From: Clostridia bacterium
Lineage (GTDB): Bacteria; Bacillota; Clostridia; UMGS1883
Length of the DNA stretch: 64,000 nt
Direction of reading: 5' to 3'
Assembly: GCA_017505525.1 (NCBI GenBank)
Contig: JAFVPB010000028.1
Span: 1 to 64,000 of the forward strand
The translations under genes were made by a program, and so were the position numbers. Under the pieces are notes generated by a model. It worked only from the letters and a program-made list of their open reading frames with translations. It was not told the origin of the DNA and did no database searches. This document shows positions 32,515 through 41,614 of this stretch, one piece after another (position 1 is the stretch's first letter; each line of letters begins with the position of its first letter).

Positions 32515-33840
32515 ATGGCTAAACCTGTAGTTGCGATTGTCGGCAGACCAAACGTCGGCAAATCAACATTATTTAATAAAATAGCAGGCAAACGTATTTC
32601 TATCGTGGAAGACACCCCCGGTGTAACGCGCGACAGGATTTTTGCCGATAGTGAATGGTGCGGAAAGGCCTTTACTATGATTGATACGGGCGGTATCGAA
32701 CCATATTCAAAGGATATAATTCTTGAGCAAATGCGCCTTCAGGCAGAGCTTGCAATTGATATGGCACACGTTATAATTTTTATGACGGATATCCGCGATG
32801 GGCTTACTGCTGCAGATATGGAAGTTTGCACAATGCTTCAGAAATCGGGAAAACCTATTGTGCTTGTTGTTAACAAGGTGGATACTCCCGGCGAGCCTCC
32901 GCTTGATTTTTACGAGTTCTATAATCTTGGTATCGGCGACCCGATTGCCATTTCTTCCCTTCACAAAATGGGCGTTGGCGATGTGCTTGACGAATGTGCG
33001 AAGCACTTCCCCGATTTAAGCGAGGAAGAAGAAGACGATTCCATAAAAATTGCAATAGTTGGTAAACCCAATGCCGGAAAAAGCTCGCTTGTTAACAAGC
33101 TTTTAGGAGAAAATCGCGTTATCGTTTCAAATATTGCAGGAACAACGCGCGATAGCATTGATACCTCTTACGAGCGAAACGGTGAAAAATACACCCTTAT
33201 TGATACCGCAGGTATACGCCGCAAGGCAAAAGTTACCGATTCAATTGAGCGCTACAGCGTTATCCGTTCATATGGTGCTGTTGAGCGCTGCGATGTATGT
33301 CTTATTATGATAGATGCCACAGAAGGTATATCAGAACAGGATGCTAAAATCGCAGGCTACGCTCACGATGAGGGTAAAGCTTCGATTATATGCGTTAACA
33401 AATGGGATTTAGTAGAAAAAGATAATCACAGTGTTAATGAATTCACACGTGAAATCCGCGATAAGCTCAGTTTTATGACTTATGCTCCAATTCTCTTTAT
33501 ATCAGCACAAACTGGTCAAAGAATTGATAAAATTTTCGAGCTTGTAACACTTGTTTCAAACCAGAACAGTATGCGACTTCAGACTGGTGTTCTTAACGAT
33601 TGCTTAGCTGAAGCAACTATGCGCGTTCAGCCTCCTACAGACAAAGGCAAGCGCTTAAAGCTTTACTATATGACGCAGGTAAGCGTTAAGCCCCCCACGT
33701 TTGTTATTTTTGTTAACGACCACGAGCTTGCACATTTCAGCTATATCCGTTATATAGAAAACTGCATACGTGAAAGCTTTGGTTTAACGGCAACTCCTTT
33801 AAAATTTATTGTACGCGAAAGGAGCAAACAGGATGGCTAA
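32515..33840 (+). CDS. der: Ribosome biogenesis GTPase Der (EngA)
   Basis: 441 residues with the double-GTPase layout unique to Der: G1 motifs GRPNVGKST (about 8-16) and GKPNAGKSS (about 183-191), G3 motifs DTGG and DTAG, G4 motifs NKVD and NKWD, and a C-terminal KH-like domain. It assists 50S ribosome assembly. The start at 32515 ([10 protein letters not shown]) is preferred because GGAGG lies about 8 nt upstream; an in-frame ATG at 32500 lacks one. The stop overlaps the plsY start. Confidence 0.97.
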   Translation: MAKPVVAIVGRPNVGKSTLFNKIAGKRISIVEDTPGVTRDRIFADSEWCGKAFTMIDTGGIEPYSKDIILEQMRLQAELAIDMAHVIIFMTDIRDGLTAADMEVCTMLQKSGKPIVLVVNKVDTPGEPPLDFYEFYNLGIGDPIAISSLHKMGVGDVLDECAKHFPDLSEEEEDDSIKIAIVGKPNAGKSSLVNKLLGENRVIVSNIAGTTRDSIDTSYERNGEKYTLIDTAGIRRKAKVTDSIERYSVIRSYGAVERCDVCLIMIDATEGISEQDAKIAGYAHDEGKASIICVNKWDLVEKDNHSVNEFTREIRDKLSFMTYAPILFISAQTGQRIDKIFELVTLVSNQNSMRLQTGVLNDCLAEATMRVQPPTDKGKRLKLYYMTQVSVKPPTFVIFVNDHELAHFSYIRYIENCIRESFGLTATPLKFIVRERSKQDG

Positions 33841-34426
33841 ATTATTTCTTTGCCTAGTGCTTGGATACCTTATAGGCTCTCTTAACTTTGCAATCATCTA
33901 TTCAAAACTAAGAAAAGACGATATCCGCAACCACGGAAGCAAAAATGCAGGAGCAACAAATGTTCTTCGTACTTATGGAAAAATCCCTGCTTTAATCGTA
34001 TTTCTGCTTGATATACTAAAAGGCGTAATAGCTGTTTTAATAGTAAGAAGCGTATTTAACGGCGAAATTTATGAATGCACTGCGGCACTTGGTGCCGTAC
34101 TTGGGCACAATTTCCCTGTTTACTATAAATTTTCAGGCGGAAAAGGTGTTTCCACAAGCTTTGCTGTTTTGTGCGTGCTTCACTACGAGGTAGCGTTGGT
34201 TGCTCTTTTGGTTTTCATAATCACTGTTTTAATCAGCCGATATGTTTCACTTTCATCAATTCTTGCATCTGTTGGCGCAGTGATTGCATCTGTTGTTTTA
34301 TATGATTTCGGCGTATTTTTCTATTTCACACTGATAATTGCAGTTTTATGCATTATCCGTCATCATGCAAATATTTCACGCCTGTTAAATGGAACTGAAA
34401 ATAAATTGGGTAAGAAAAAGGAGTAA
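33833..34426 (+). CDS. plsY: Glycerol-3-phosphate acyltransferase PlsY
   Basis: 197 residues, a polytopic membrane protein that acylates glycerol-3-phosphate using acyl-phosphate, the first step of phospholipid synthesis. Family motifs: [12 protein letters not shown], the [13 protein letters not shown] loop (about 41-53) and [17 protein letters not shown]. The ATG at 33833 overlaps the der stop by 8 bp, with AAAGGAG upstream. Next to gpsA, which makes the substrate. Confidence 0.96.
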   Translation: MAKLFLCLVLGYLIGSLNFAIIYSKLRKDDIRNHGSKNAGATNVLRTYGKIPALIVFLLDILKGVIAVLIVRSVFNGEIYECTAALGAVLGHNFPVYYKFSGGKGVSTSFAVLCVLHYEVALVALLVFIITVLISRYVSLSSILASVGAVIASVVLYDFGVFFYFTLIIAVLCIIRHHANISRLLNGTENKLGKKKE

Positions 34427-34430
34427 ATAT

Positions 34431-35429
34431 ATGAATATATCTGTAATCGGCAGCGGCGGTTGGGGAACTGCTATCACTCTTCTTTTATGCCGCAACGGAC
34501 ATAAGGTTTGTTTATGGTCCTATATGAAAGAAGAAAGCATGCGCCTTGAAAACGATCGTGAAAATAAAGAATTTCTTCCCGGAGTTCCTTTCGGCGAAGC
34601 TGACATAACATTTACAAGCGATATATCTTATGCCGCAGATTTCGGCGAAATAATTGTTCTTGCAGTGCCCTCAAAAGCAGTGTCTTCTACTGCTGAATCC
34701 CTTAAAGAATATGCAGATGGGAAAATCCTTGTAAATCTTTCCAAGGGTATCGACGAAACAACCCTTACAAGAATAAGCGAGGTTTATAAAAAAGCTCTTC
34801 CAAATTCCACTGTTGCAGTGCTCAGTGGCCCTTCTCATGCAGAAGAAGTTGCACGATGCATTCCCACCACAAACGTTATTGCATCGGAAAATGAAGAAGT
34901 GCTTGAAAAACTTCAGAATATATTTATGTCGGATAATTTCAGGGTATACACAAACCCCGATATAATCGGAGTAGAATTTGGCGGTGCGCTTAAAAATGCT
35001 ATCGCCCTTTGCGCAGGTATAACCGACGGACTTGGCTATGGCGACAATACAAAAGCCGCTCTTATGACAAGAGGACTTCACGAAATCACCCGCCTGGGAG
35101 TTAAGCTCGGTGCAGACGAAAAAACTTTTTCAGGGCTTAGCGGTATAGGTGATTTAATAGTTACATGTACCTCTATGCACAGCCGCAACCGCCGCGCAGG
35201 AATCCTTATCGGTCAGGGCAAAACGCTTAAGGAAGCACTCGACGAAGTTCATATGACGGTTGAGGGTGTAAGCGCAACGCTTGCTGCCTACAAGCTTTCA
35301 AAAAAGCATAATATAGATATGCCTATTATAAATGCAGCATATAGTGTTCTTTATGAAAATAAAAACCCCAAACAAGCAGTGCTTGAATTAATGACACGAG
35401 ATAAAAAAAGTGAGGTTGAATTATATTGA
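34431..35429 (+). CDS. gpsA: Glycerol-3-phosphate dehydrogenase [NAD(P)+]
   Basis: 332 residues. Reduces dihydroxyacetone phosphate to sn-glycerol-3-phosphate for lipid synthesis. The NAD(P)-binding loop IGSGGWGTA is at 6-14; VLSGPSHAEEVAR and EFGGALKNAIALCAGI (with the catalytic lysine) are signature segments; GLSGIGDLIVTC lies in the C-terminal domain. The start at 34431 follows AAAGGAG. Coupled with plsY, and its last bases overlap the next start. Confidence 0.97.
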   Translation: MNISVIGSGGWGTAITLLLCRNGHKVCLWSYMKEESMRLENDRENKEFLPGVPFGEADITFTSDISYAADFGEIIVLAVPSKAVSSTAESLKEYADGKILVNLSKGIDETTLTRISEVYKKALPNSTVAVLSGPSHAEEVARCIPTTNVIASENEEVLEKLQNIFMSDNFRVYTNPDIIGVEFGGALKNAIALCAGITDGLGYGDNTKAALMTRGLHEITRLGVKLGADEKTFSGLSGIGDLIVTCTSMHSRNRRAGILIGQGKTLKEALDEVHMTVEGVSATLAAYKLSKKHNIDMPIINAAYSVLYENKNPKQAVLELMTRDKKSEVELY

Positions 35430-36622
35430 AAATAGCCGTGATCGGCGCAGGTGCCTCAGGCATTACTGCCGCTATTTACGCTAAACGTGTTAACCCCTCA
35501 AATTCTGTTACTGTTATTGAAAGAAGCGATAGAATTCTTAAAAAAATTCTTTCCACAGGCAACGGAAGATGCAATCTTTCAAATGCAGTTATAGCTGAGG
35601 ATAACTATTATTCACAATCTCCCGATGCAATCACTAAAATACTTACTGCCTTTACCCCTTGTGAGGAAAGGCAGTTTTTTGAAGAATTAGGTATAATGTT
35701 TTGCGAGGAAAGCTCGCGCATATACCCCTATTCTAAAAAGGCATCTGCCGTTTGCGATGCACTTCGGTTTGAAGTTGAAAGGCTTGGGATAAAAGTAATT
35801 CTTAACACGCGCGTAAAAGAAATAAAAAAAGCCTCACAAGGCTTTATAATAAACAACTTAAAATATGATAGGGTTATAATTTCAGCAGGCGGAAGCGCTG
35901 CCCCGATTTTTGGAACTGACGGAAATTCGTTTAACCTTTTAAAATCGCTCGGGCATCGAATCACTCCCGTTTTCCCTGCCCTTGTTCCCATTAAAACAAA
36001 AGAAAACACTGCTTCCTTAAAGGGAATACGTGCAAACTGCGCCATCACTCTTATAAAAAATGGCATATCCGTAAAAAAAGAAGAGGGCGAGCTTCAGCTA
36101 ACTCAGTATGGTCTTTCAGGAATAGCAATAATGCAGCTTTCACGCCTCACACAAAAAGGCGATATTATTGAAATCGACCTTATCCCCCACCTTTTGGAAG
36201 ACGAAGTAACAAAGCACTTATTTAATCGTGCCGTTTTGCTTAAAGAAAGACGCATAGAAGATTTTCTAACAGGCATACTTCATAAGCCACTTGCTATGTA
36301 TATCTATAAAGAGCTCTCTATCCCGCTTGATTTAAAAGCTGAAAACCTTACAAAAAAAGATATTATAAATCTTAGCAAAAAGCTTAAAGCACTGCGTTTT
36401 ACTGCCGTTTCCACCCTTTCGTGGGAAGATGCACAGGTAACAGCGGGCGGAGCACTTTTAGACGAATTTGATTTATCCACGCTCGAATCGAAAATCTGCC
36501 CCGGTTTATACTGCACAGGCGAAGCACTCGACTGCGTGGGTGATTGCGGTGGATATAATCTTCACTGGGCTTGGACAACAGGTGCAATTTCAGGTAAAGC
36601 CGCAGGGAAAGGGGAAAACTAA
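35426..36622 (+). CDS. HI0933-like NAD(P)/FAD-dependent flavoprotein
   Basis: 398 residues. The N-terminal dinucleotide-binding motif VIGAGASGITAAIYA, then the family signature LSTGNGRCNLSNA and a second FAD contact, CTGEALDCVGDCGGYNLHWA, at the C-terminus. These proteins bind FAD; their physiological reaction is mostly unassigned. It begins with TTG overlapping the gpsA stop by 4 bp and is followed immediately by another flavoprotein gene, indicating one transcript. Confidence 0.9.
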   Translation: MKIAVIGAGASGITAAIYAKRVNPSNSVTVIERSDRILKKILSTGNGRCNLSNAVIAEDNYYSQSPDAITKILTAFTPCEERQFFEELGIMFCEESSRIYPYSKKASAVCDALRFEVERLGIKVILNTRVKEIKKASQGFIINNLKYDRVIISAGGSAAPIFGTDGNSFNLLKSLGHRITPVFPALVPIKTKENTASLKGIRANCAITLIKNGISVKKEEGELQLTQYGLSGIAIMQLSRLTQKGDIIEIDLIPHLLEDEVTKHLFNRAVLLKERRIEDFLTGILHKPLAMYIYKELSIPLDLKAENLTKKDIINLSKKLKALRFTAVSTLSWEDAQVTAGGALLDEFDLSTLESKICPGLYCTGEALDCVGDCGGYNLHWAWTTGAISGKAAGKGEN

Positions 36623-38176
36623 ATGATAAGAATTAATAATCTGCTACTCCCCATTTCCTATGGTGATGAAGATATTAAATCAGCCGTTAAAAAGAAGCTT
36701 AAAATCGGCGATTACGATATTCTATCTATTGAAGTTATAAAGGATTCAATCGATGCACACCGCCGCACAGAGGTTTACAGGTGCGTTAGCGTTTGTGCAA
36801 AGCTTCGCGGAGAAGGTCGTTTTTTAACCTTGCCCGACGTTGATAAATATGAAAAATATGAATATGAATATCCCTGTGTATCAAGACTAAAAAAGCGCCC
36901 CGTTGTTGTTGGAAGCGGTCCCGCAGGGTTATTCTGCGCTCTTATTCTTTCACGATGCGGTGCCGAGCCAATAGTGATAGAACGCGGACTAGATGTAGAT
37001 TCCCGAAAAAAAGAGGTTTACAGATTTTTCTCAGGCGGAACACTCAACACCGAATGCAATATTCAGTTTGGCGAGGGCGGTGCAGGAACATTCTCCGATG
37101 GCAAGCTTAATACAGGCACTAAGGATTCGCGCCAGAGAATGGTGCTTAGTGAATTTATCCGTTTTGGTGCCCCCGAAGAAATTGCAGTAAACGGAAAGCC
37201 CCATATCGGCACCGATTTATTAAGCGGCATAATTAAAAATATGCGTAACGAAATAATAAAAAACGGTGGAGAATTCAGGTTCAACTGCAAGCTTGAAGAT
37301 ATATATATCGAAAGTGGTGCCATAAAAGGAATTAAAACATCGCTTGGCGATATAGATACCGATTCATTAATTCTTGCTATCGGCCACAGTGCGCGCGATA
37401 CCTTTGAAATGCTTTTCTCGCACAATCTTTTAATGGAGCGCAAAAGTTTTTCTATGGGAGTAAGAATTGAGCATCCGCAAAGTCTGATTAATGAAGCGCT
37501 TTACCATAAGTTCAAAGATAAGCTTCCCCCTGCCGATTATAAAGCGGCGGTGCATCTTAAAGACGGACGCGGTGTATACACATTCTGTATGTGCCCCGGC
37601 GGAACAGTTGTTGCCGCTTCAAGCGAGGAAAACACAGTTGTAACAAACGGAATGAGTAACTTCCTTCGCGATGGCGAAAATGCAAACTCAGCCCTTCTTG
37701 TAAGTATTCTTCCCACTGATTTTAACGATAACGATATCTTCAGCGGAATGAAGCTTCAGCGAAGTCTTGAAAAAAGCGCATATTTTATGGGCGGAGCTAA
37801 TTATAACGCCCCCGTTCAAACTGTGAAAGACTTTTTATCCGGGCAAAAAAGCGTTAGTCTGGGAAATGTTACTCCAACATATCCTGTGGGAGTAACACCC
37901 AGTGAACTTGGAAAGCTTTTCCCCTCATTTATCACAAATTCTCTTCGCGAGGCCATCCCTATGTTTGACAGGAAAATCAAAGGCTTTGCTCTCGACGATG
38001 CAGTTCTAACGGCAGTGGAAAGCCGTTCCTCTTCCCCTGTGCGAATAATACGTAACGAAGCCTATCAATCATCTGTGCGCGGAATTTACCCTTGCGGCGA
38101 GGGCGCAGGCTATGCAGGAGGAATTATGAGTGCCGCAGTAGACGGCATCAAGGTTGCCGAAGCTGTTTTAAAATAA
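36623..38176 (+). CDS. FAD-dependent dehydrogenase (COG2509 family)
   Basis: 517 residues. An N-terminal ~90-residue alpha/beta domain (RINNLLLPISYGDED) precedes the FAD motif VVGSGPAGLFCALILSRCG (about 96-114). The GGAGTFSDGKLNTGT and TGNHSAR-like (AIGHSARDTFEML) segments and the C-terminal PCGEGAGYAGGIMSAAVDG are characteristic of this uncharacterised oxidoreductase family. It directly follows the upstream flavoprotein gene and meets ylbJ tail to tail with a 29-bp overlap. Confidence 0.9.
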   Translation: MIRINNLLLPISYGDEDIKSAVKKKLKIGDYDILSIEVIKDSIDAHRRTEVYRCVSVCAKLRGEGRFLTLPDVDKYEKYEYEYPCVSRLKKRPVVVGSGPAGLFCALILSRCGAEPIVIERGLDVDSRKKEVYRFFSGGTLNTECNIQFGEGGAGTFSDGKLNTGTKDSRQRMVLSEFIRFGAPEEIAVNGKPHIGTDLLSGIIKNMRNEIIKNGGEFRFNCKLEDIYIESGAIKGIKTSLGDIDTDSLILAIGHSARDTFEMLFSHNLLMERKSFSMGVRIEHPQSLINEALYHKFKDKLPPADYKAAVHLKDGRGVYTFCMCPGGTVVAASSEENTVVTNGMSNFLRDGENANSALLVSILPTDFNDNDIFSGMKLQRSLEKSAYFMGGANYNAPVQTVKDFLSGQKSVSLGNVTPTYPVGVTPSELGKLFPSFITNSLREAIPMFDRKIKGFALDDAVLTAVESRSSSPVRIIRNEAYQSSVRGIYPCGEGAGYAGGIMSAAVDGIKVAEAVLK

Positions 38177-39122
38177 GATTTTTCACAACTAAAAAGCACA
38201 GGAAAACCGAGAAAATCACAATTGATAAAAACAGCATAAGGTATGGGTCGCTATAAACAAAATAAGTTATAAAATAGCTTACTATAGCACCGGCTATTTT
38301 TCCGATATAATATTTTCTCAGATTGAGCTTCCCCCCTGCGAGGGCGTTTGTCTGAAAATGAACACTTAATCCTCCCCACGAAAGCAGCGCGCTTATCAAT
38401 GGGAGGATTTTTGTTCCTCTGCGCGATAATTCACTGCATCCTTTTGTAACCTCTAATATTCCTGAAATCAGCGGAAATCGCTCGGTGGGAAGTACTTGCG
38501 AAATTGCACTGAATGCAACAACGAAAACAACAACGTTTATAATTGCTTTTCCGCTTGATGCGGCACTCTTTGCGATAAGCTCTCCTATAGGAGGCTTATT
38601 TTTTTTATAAAATTCCCACTCTTTAGCAACGCTTGTTTTTTCGTATTTATTATTAAAGCAAAAAATAACGCATAAAAAAAGTGCAGTAATAACTTGGACT
38701 ATGTATAAAATTATGCCCGTCTGCCTATGCGAAAAAAAGCTTATCCCCACAGTTCCTATAACAAAAAGCGGTCCCGCATTATTTGAAAAAGCAAGAAGCG
38801 TTTCGGCTTCTTCTTTATCTATTTCATTTTCCTTGTAGCATTCAAAAACAGCTTTTGCCCCTGCCCCATATCCACCAATAAGCCCAGTGATAAGGCACAC
38901 GCATCCTGTGGGACTTATACCTAAAATCGGCGAAAGAATTTTCGATACAATGCTGCCAAGAGGATAGGAAAACTTGCTTTTTATAAGGCAGGTAGAAACC
39001 AGCATAAACGGAAGAAGCGACGGCACAACGGCATTTAAAGAAAGAGCTAATCCGCTTTGCGCCCCTACGAGCACTCTTTCAGGAAAAGCTGCAAATAACA
39101 AACAGCAAATTAAAAAAAGCAT
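38148..39122 (-). CDS. ylbJ: Sporulation integral membrane protein YlbJ
   Basis: 324 residues, about eight membrane segments. The pattern (ALSLNAVVPSLLPFMLVS, LITGLIGGYGAGAKAVFEC, AFSNNAGPLFVIGTVGISFF) matches YlbJ, a nucleoside-recognition-type membrane protein made in the mother cell and needed for spore cortex formation in B. subtilis. It follows yqfC on the minus strand with a 12-bp gap, so the two are one unit. The 3' end overlaps the flavoprotein gene. Confidence 0.9.
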   Translation of the reverse strand: MLFLICCLLFAAFPERVLVGAQSGLALSLNAVVPSLLPFMLVSTCLIKSKFSYPLGSIVSKILSPILGISPTGCVCLITGLIGGYGAGAKAVFECYKENEIDKEEAETLLAFSNNAGPLFVIGTVGISFFSHRQTGIILYIVQVITALFLCVIFCFNNKYEKTSVAKEWEFYKKNKPPIGELIAKSAASSGKAIINVVVFVVAFSAISQVLPTERFPLISGILEVTKGCSELSRRGTKILPLISALLSWGGLSVHFQTNALAGGKLNLRKYYIGKIAGAIVSYFITYFVYSDPYLMLFLSIVIFSVFLCFLVVKNLILKQLRQP

Positions 39123-39134
39123 CTTCCCATCCCC

Positions 39135-39407
39135 CTATATAAATTCAACTCTTACAATATTACCCGTTACGCATACCTCTTCATCCGTAATACTCGATAT
39201 TAAAAGCTCATCTCCATCTATTTTGATTATTCCCGAAAGAGTATTTATCTTAAAGGAATTTTCATTATAATCGATTATTCCGCGAAAATTTTCACAAATA
39301 ACCTTTTCCCTTCCGATCAATTCTATTCTCGGAGTATTTGAAATAGCATCAAGAGGCAAATCAAGAGCTTCTGCCACCCTTGAAATTGTTTTTTCTTTTT
39401 TTCCCAT
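39135..39407 (-). CDS. yqfC: Sporulation protein YqfC
   Basis: About 90 residues: SRVAEALDLPLDAISNTPRI, LIGREKVICENFRGI and IDGDELLISSI match the YqfC (YabP-fold) family. The start at 39407 (MGKKEKTI) is chosen because GGGTGG is close upstream; an in-frame ATG at 39422 is also possible. In Bacillus yqfC-yqfD-phoH form one operon. Here yqfC faces the opposite way, paired with ylbJ. Confidence 0.88.
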   Translation of the reverse strand: MGKKEKTISRVAEALDLPLDAISNTPRIELIGREKVICENFRGIIDYNENSFKINTLSGIIKIDGDELLISSITDEEVCVTGNIVRVEFI

Positions 39408-39431
39408 ATATAAACCACCCATTATTAAGTT

Positions 39432-39458
39432 ATGCTGCGCCCAGTTAAATCATACTCT
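39432..39458 (+). promoter_or_regulatory. Possible sigma-E promoter for yqfD
   Basis: CATACTCT at 39451-39458 matches the sigma-E -10 element in 7 of 8 positions. A weak -35 (ATGCT) sits 14 bp upstream. It lies in the 70-bp divergent gap between yqfC and yqfD. Confidence 0.4.
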
Positions 39459-39477
39459 TAATTATGGAGGTTGTGTT

Positions 39478-40680
39478 ATGTCATACGGTTTTTTAAATTA
39501 TATAAAGGGTGCTCACGAGATAAAAGTTTTGGGAAGCTTTCCCGAACGCATACTCAATATCAGTTCTTCTAAAGGAATCTATATCGAAAACGCAAGTAAA
39601 GATGAAAACGGAATTCTTAAATTTACCGTAAGTAAAAAAGGATTAAACATCATTATGGAAAATGCTCCAAACGATATAATTATCGAAAAGGTTTCATCAT
39701 ACGGGATTCCTTTTTTCATAAAACGATATAAAAAAAGAATTGCTCTTTTCTCGCTCCCTATATTATTTCTTATTTCTTCAATTATCTATTCAAGCTTTAT
39801 ATGGAAAGTAAAAATTTATGGAGCACCCGAGGCACAAAATGAGATAAAAACACTTTTAAAAGAAAACGGCGTGTATATAGGTGCTAAAAAAAGCAAAATT
39901 GACCCATATAAAATAAAAAAATCAATTCTTTTAAAATCAGATAAACTTTCATGGATGTGGGTTGATGTCCGTGGAACAACGGCTAATGTTGAACTGCGTG
40001 CACGCACCCAAAAGCCTCTGCTTGAAAAAATATCAGAGCCTGCCGATGTAATTGCAACGCACAGCGGTGTTATTGAAAAAATGCAGGTGTTTTGCGGAGC
40101 ACCGCTGGTATCAGAAGGTGAAACAGTAGTAGAGGGGCAGGTTATTATTTCGGGAACAATCCTCACTGATAATGAAAACATTCCCCCCTACTACCATCAT
40201 GCCAGTGGTATGGTAGAGGCACGTGTATGGGAAGAAAAAACGGTTGATATCCCTAAAAACATTCTGAAAAAAACACCTACAAAAAGAAAAAAGAATGTAT
40301 ACAGTGTAAATTTTAAAAAAAATAATATAAAATTTTCATTAAATAGTGGAATTTCATATGAAGAATATGTTAAAATAATAAATAGGGTAAAATTACCACT
40401 CTTGCCTGTTTCCTTTTCAAGAACCCAGTACAGAGAGGTGCAAGTTGTAAAACTGCCAAACAATATACAAAAGGAGATAGAAAAAGAAAAACTTATATTC
40501 GAAAAGGAACTTAAAGAAAAAGGCATACAGGTATTAATCATCACACACAGTTCAACAGAAAGTGAAAACACTATAAAAGTAACCTTTACTGCCGAGTGCC
40601 TTATGCGTATTGATAAAGAAATACCGATGGAAAATCTAATGGATATTGTGTCAGGAGAAGAAAATGGAGAAAATAATTGA
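39478..40680 (+). CDS. yqfD: Sporulation protein YqfD
   Basis: 400 residues. N-terminal cytosolic part ([20 protein letters not shown]), one transmembrane helix ([19 protein letters not shown], about 88-107), then a large extracytosolic region with the POTRA-like segment ([20 protein letters not shown]) and [15 protein letters not shown]. This is the YqfD family, needed at the engulfed forespore/mother-cell stage. TGGAGG lies upstream. The stop overlaps the phoH start. Confidence 0.92.
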   Translation: MSYGFLNYIKGAHEIKVLGSFPERILNISSSKGIYIENASKDENGILKFTVSKKGLNIIMENAPNDIIIEKVSSYGIPFFIKRYKKRIALFSLPILFLISSIIYSSFIWKVKIYGAPEAQNEIKTLLKENGVYIGAKKSKIDPYKIKKSILLKSDKLSWMWVDVRGTTANVELRARTQKPLLEKISEPADVIATHSGVIEKMQVFCGAPLVSEGETVVEGQVIISGTILTDNENIPPYYHHASGMVEARVWEEKTVDIPKNILKKTPTKRKKNVYSVNFKKNNIKFSLNSGISYEEYVKIINRVKLPLLPVSFSRTQYREVQVVKLPNNIQKEIEKEKLIFEKELKEKGIQVLIITHSSTESENTIKVTFTAECLMRIDKEIPMENLMDIVSGEENGENN

Positions 40681-41608
40681 AGCAAAAAACAACGATATAC
40701 TGATGGCTCTTTTCGGAAGCTATGATAAAAACATCAAGCTTATTGAAAAAGAGCTTGATGTGCAGATTGTAAACCGCGATGTTTCCATAAAAATCATGGG
40801 CGAAAACTGCGAAAAAGCCGCCTCTGTTATGGAACGAATGATGATGGAAATTGAAAACGGAGAAACTCCCACAGAGCAAAGCATCCGCTACGATATATTC
40901 AGTGTGAATGAAAACATTGATTTTGTGCCCCCTGCCAAAGGCGACTATATTTGCATAACGGCAAGCGGAAAAAGTGTTAAATGCAAAACCTACGGGCAGA
41001 AAAACTATATTCAGAAAATCCGCGACAATACTGTTGTTATAGCAATCGGTCCAGCAGGAACAGGTAAAACATACCTTGCAGTTGCAATGGCTGTTGATGC
41101 ATTCCGTCGCAAGGATGTAAGCCGTATTATTCTCACTCGTCCCGCAGTTGAAGCAGGTGAAAAGCTTGGATTTTTACCCGGTGATTTGCAAATGAAGGTC
41201 GACCCTTATTTAAGACCTTTGTATGATGCTCTAGGAGATATGCTCGGAATGGAAAATTACCAGAAATATCTTGAACGTGGTGTAATCGAAATTGCTCCTC
41301 TTGCCTATATGCGAGGAAGAACACTTGATGATGCATTTATTATTCTTGATGAAGCACAAAACACCACCCCCGAACAAATGAAAATGTTTTTAACGCGTAT
41401 CGGATTTGGCTCCAAAGCAGTTATCACAGGTGATGTAACGCAGATTGACCTTCCTGATGGCAAGCGAAGCGGGCTGAAAGACGCGCAGAAGGTTCTTAAA
41501 AATATCGAGGGGCTTGATTTTTCATTCCTTTCCGATAAAGATGTTGTGCGCCATCCACTTGTACAGAAGATTATAGCCGCATACGAAAAATACGAAAGAA
41601 AGCAGTGA
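40664..41608 (+). CDS. phoH: PhoH family ATPase
   Basis: 314 residues. Walker [16 protein letters not shown] (about 128-142), [17 protein letters not shown], and Walker [12 protein letters not shown]. The N-terminal ~100 residues include a KH-like region ([19 protein letters not shown]). PhoH-type ATPases are thought to act on RNA. The ATG at 40664 overlaps yqfD by 17 bp and has AGGAG upstream. Part of the yqfD-phoH-pgpH-ybeY-dgkA-era-recO run. Confidence 0.95.
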   Translation: MEKIIEAKNNDILMALFGSYDKNIKLIEKELDVQIVNRDVSIKIMGENCEKAASVMERMMMEIENGETPTEQSIRYDIFSVNENIDFVPPAKGDYICITASGKSVKCKTYGQKNYIQKIRDNTVVIAIGPAGTGKTYLAVAMAVDAFRRKDVSRIILTRPAVEAGEKLGFLPGDLQMKVDPYLRPLYDALGDMLGMENYQKYLERGVIEIAPLAYMRGRTLDDAFIILDEAQNTTPEQMKMFLTRIGFGSKAVITGDVTQIDLPDGKRSGLKDAQKVLKNIEGLDFSFLSDKDVVRHPLVQKIIAAYEKYERKQ

Positions 41609-41614
41609 TAAAAA

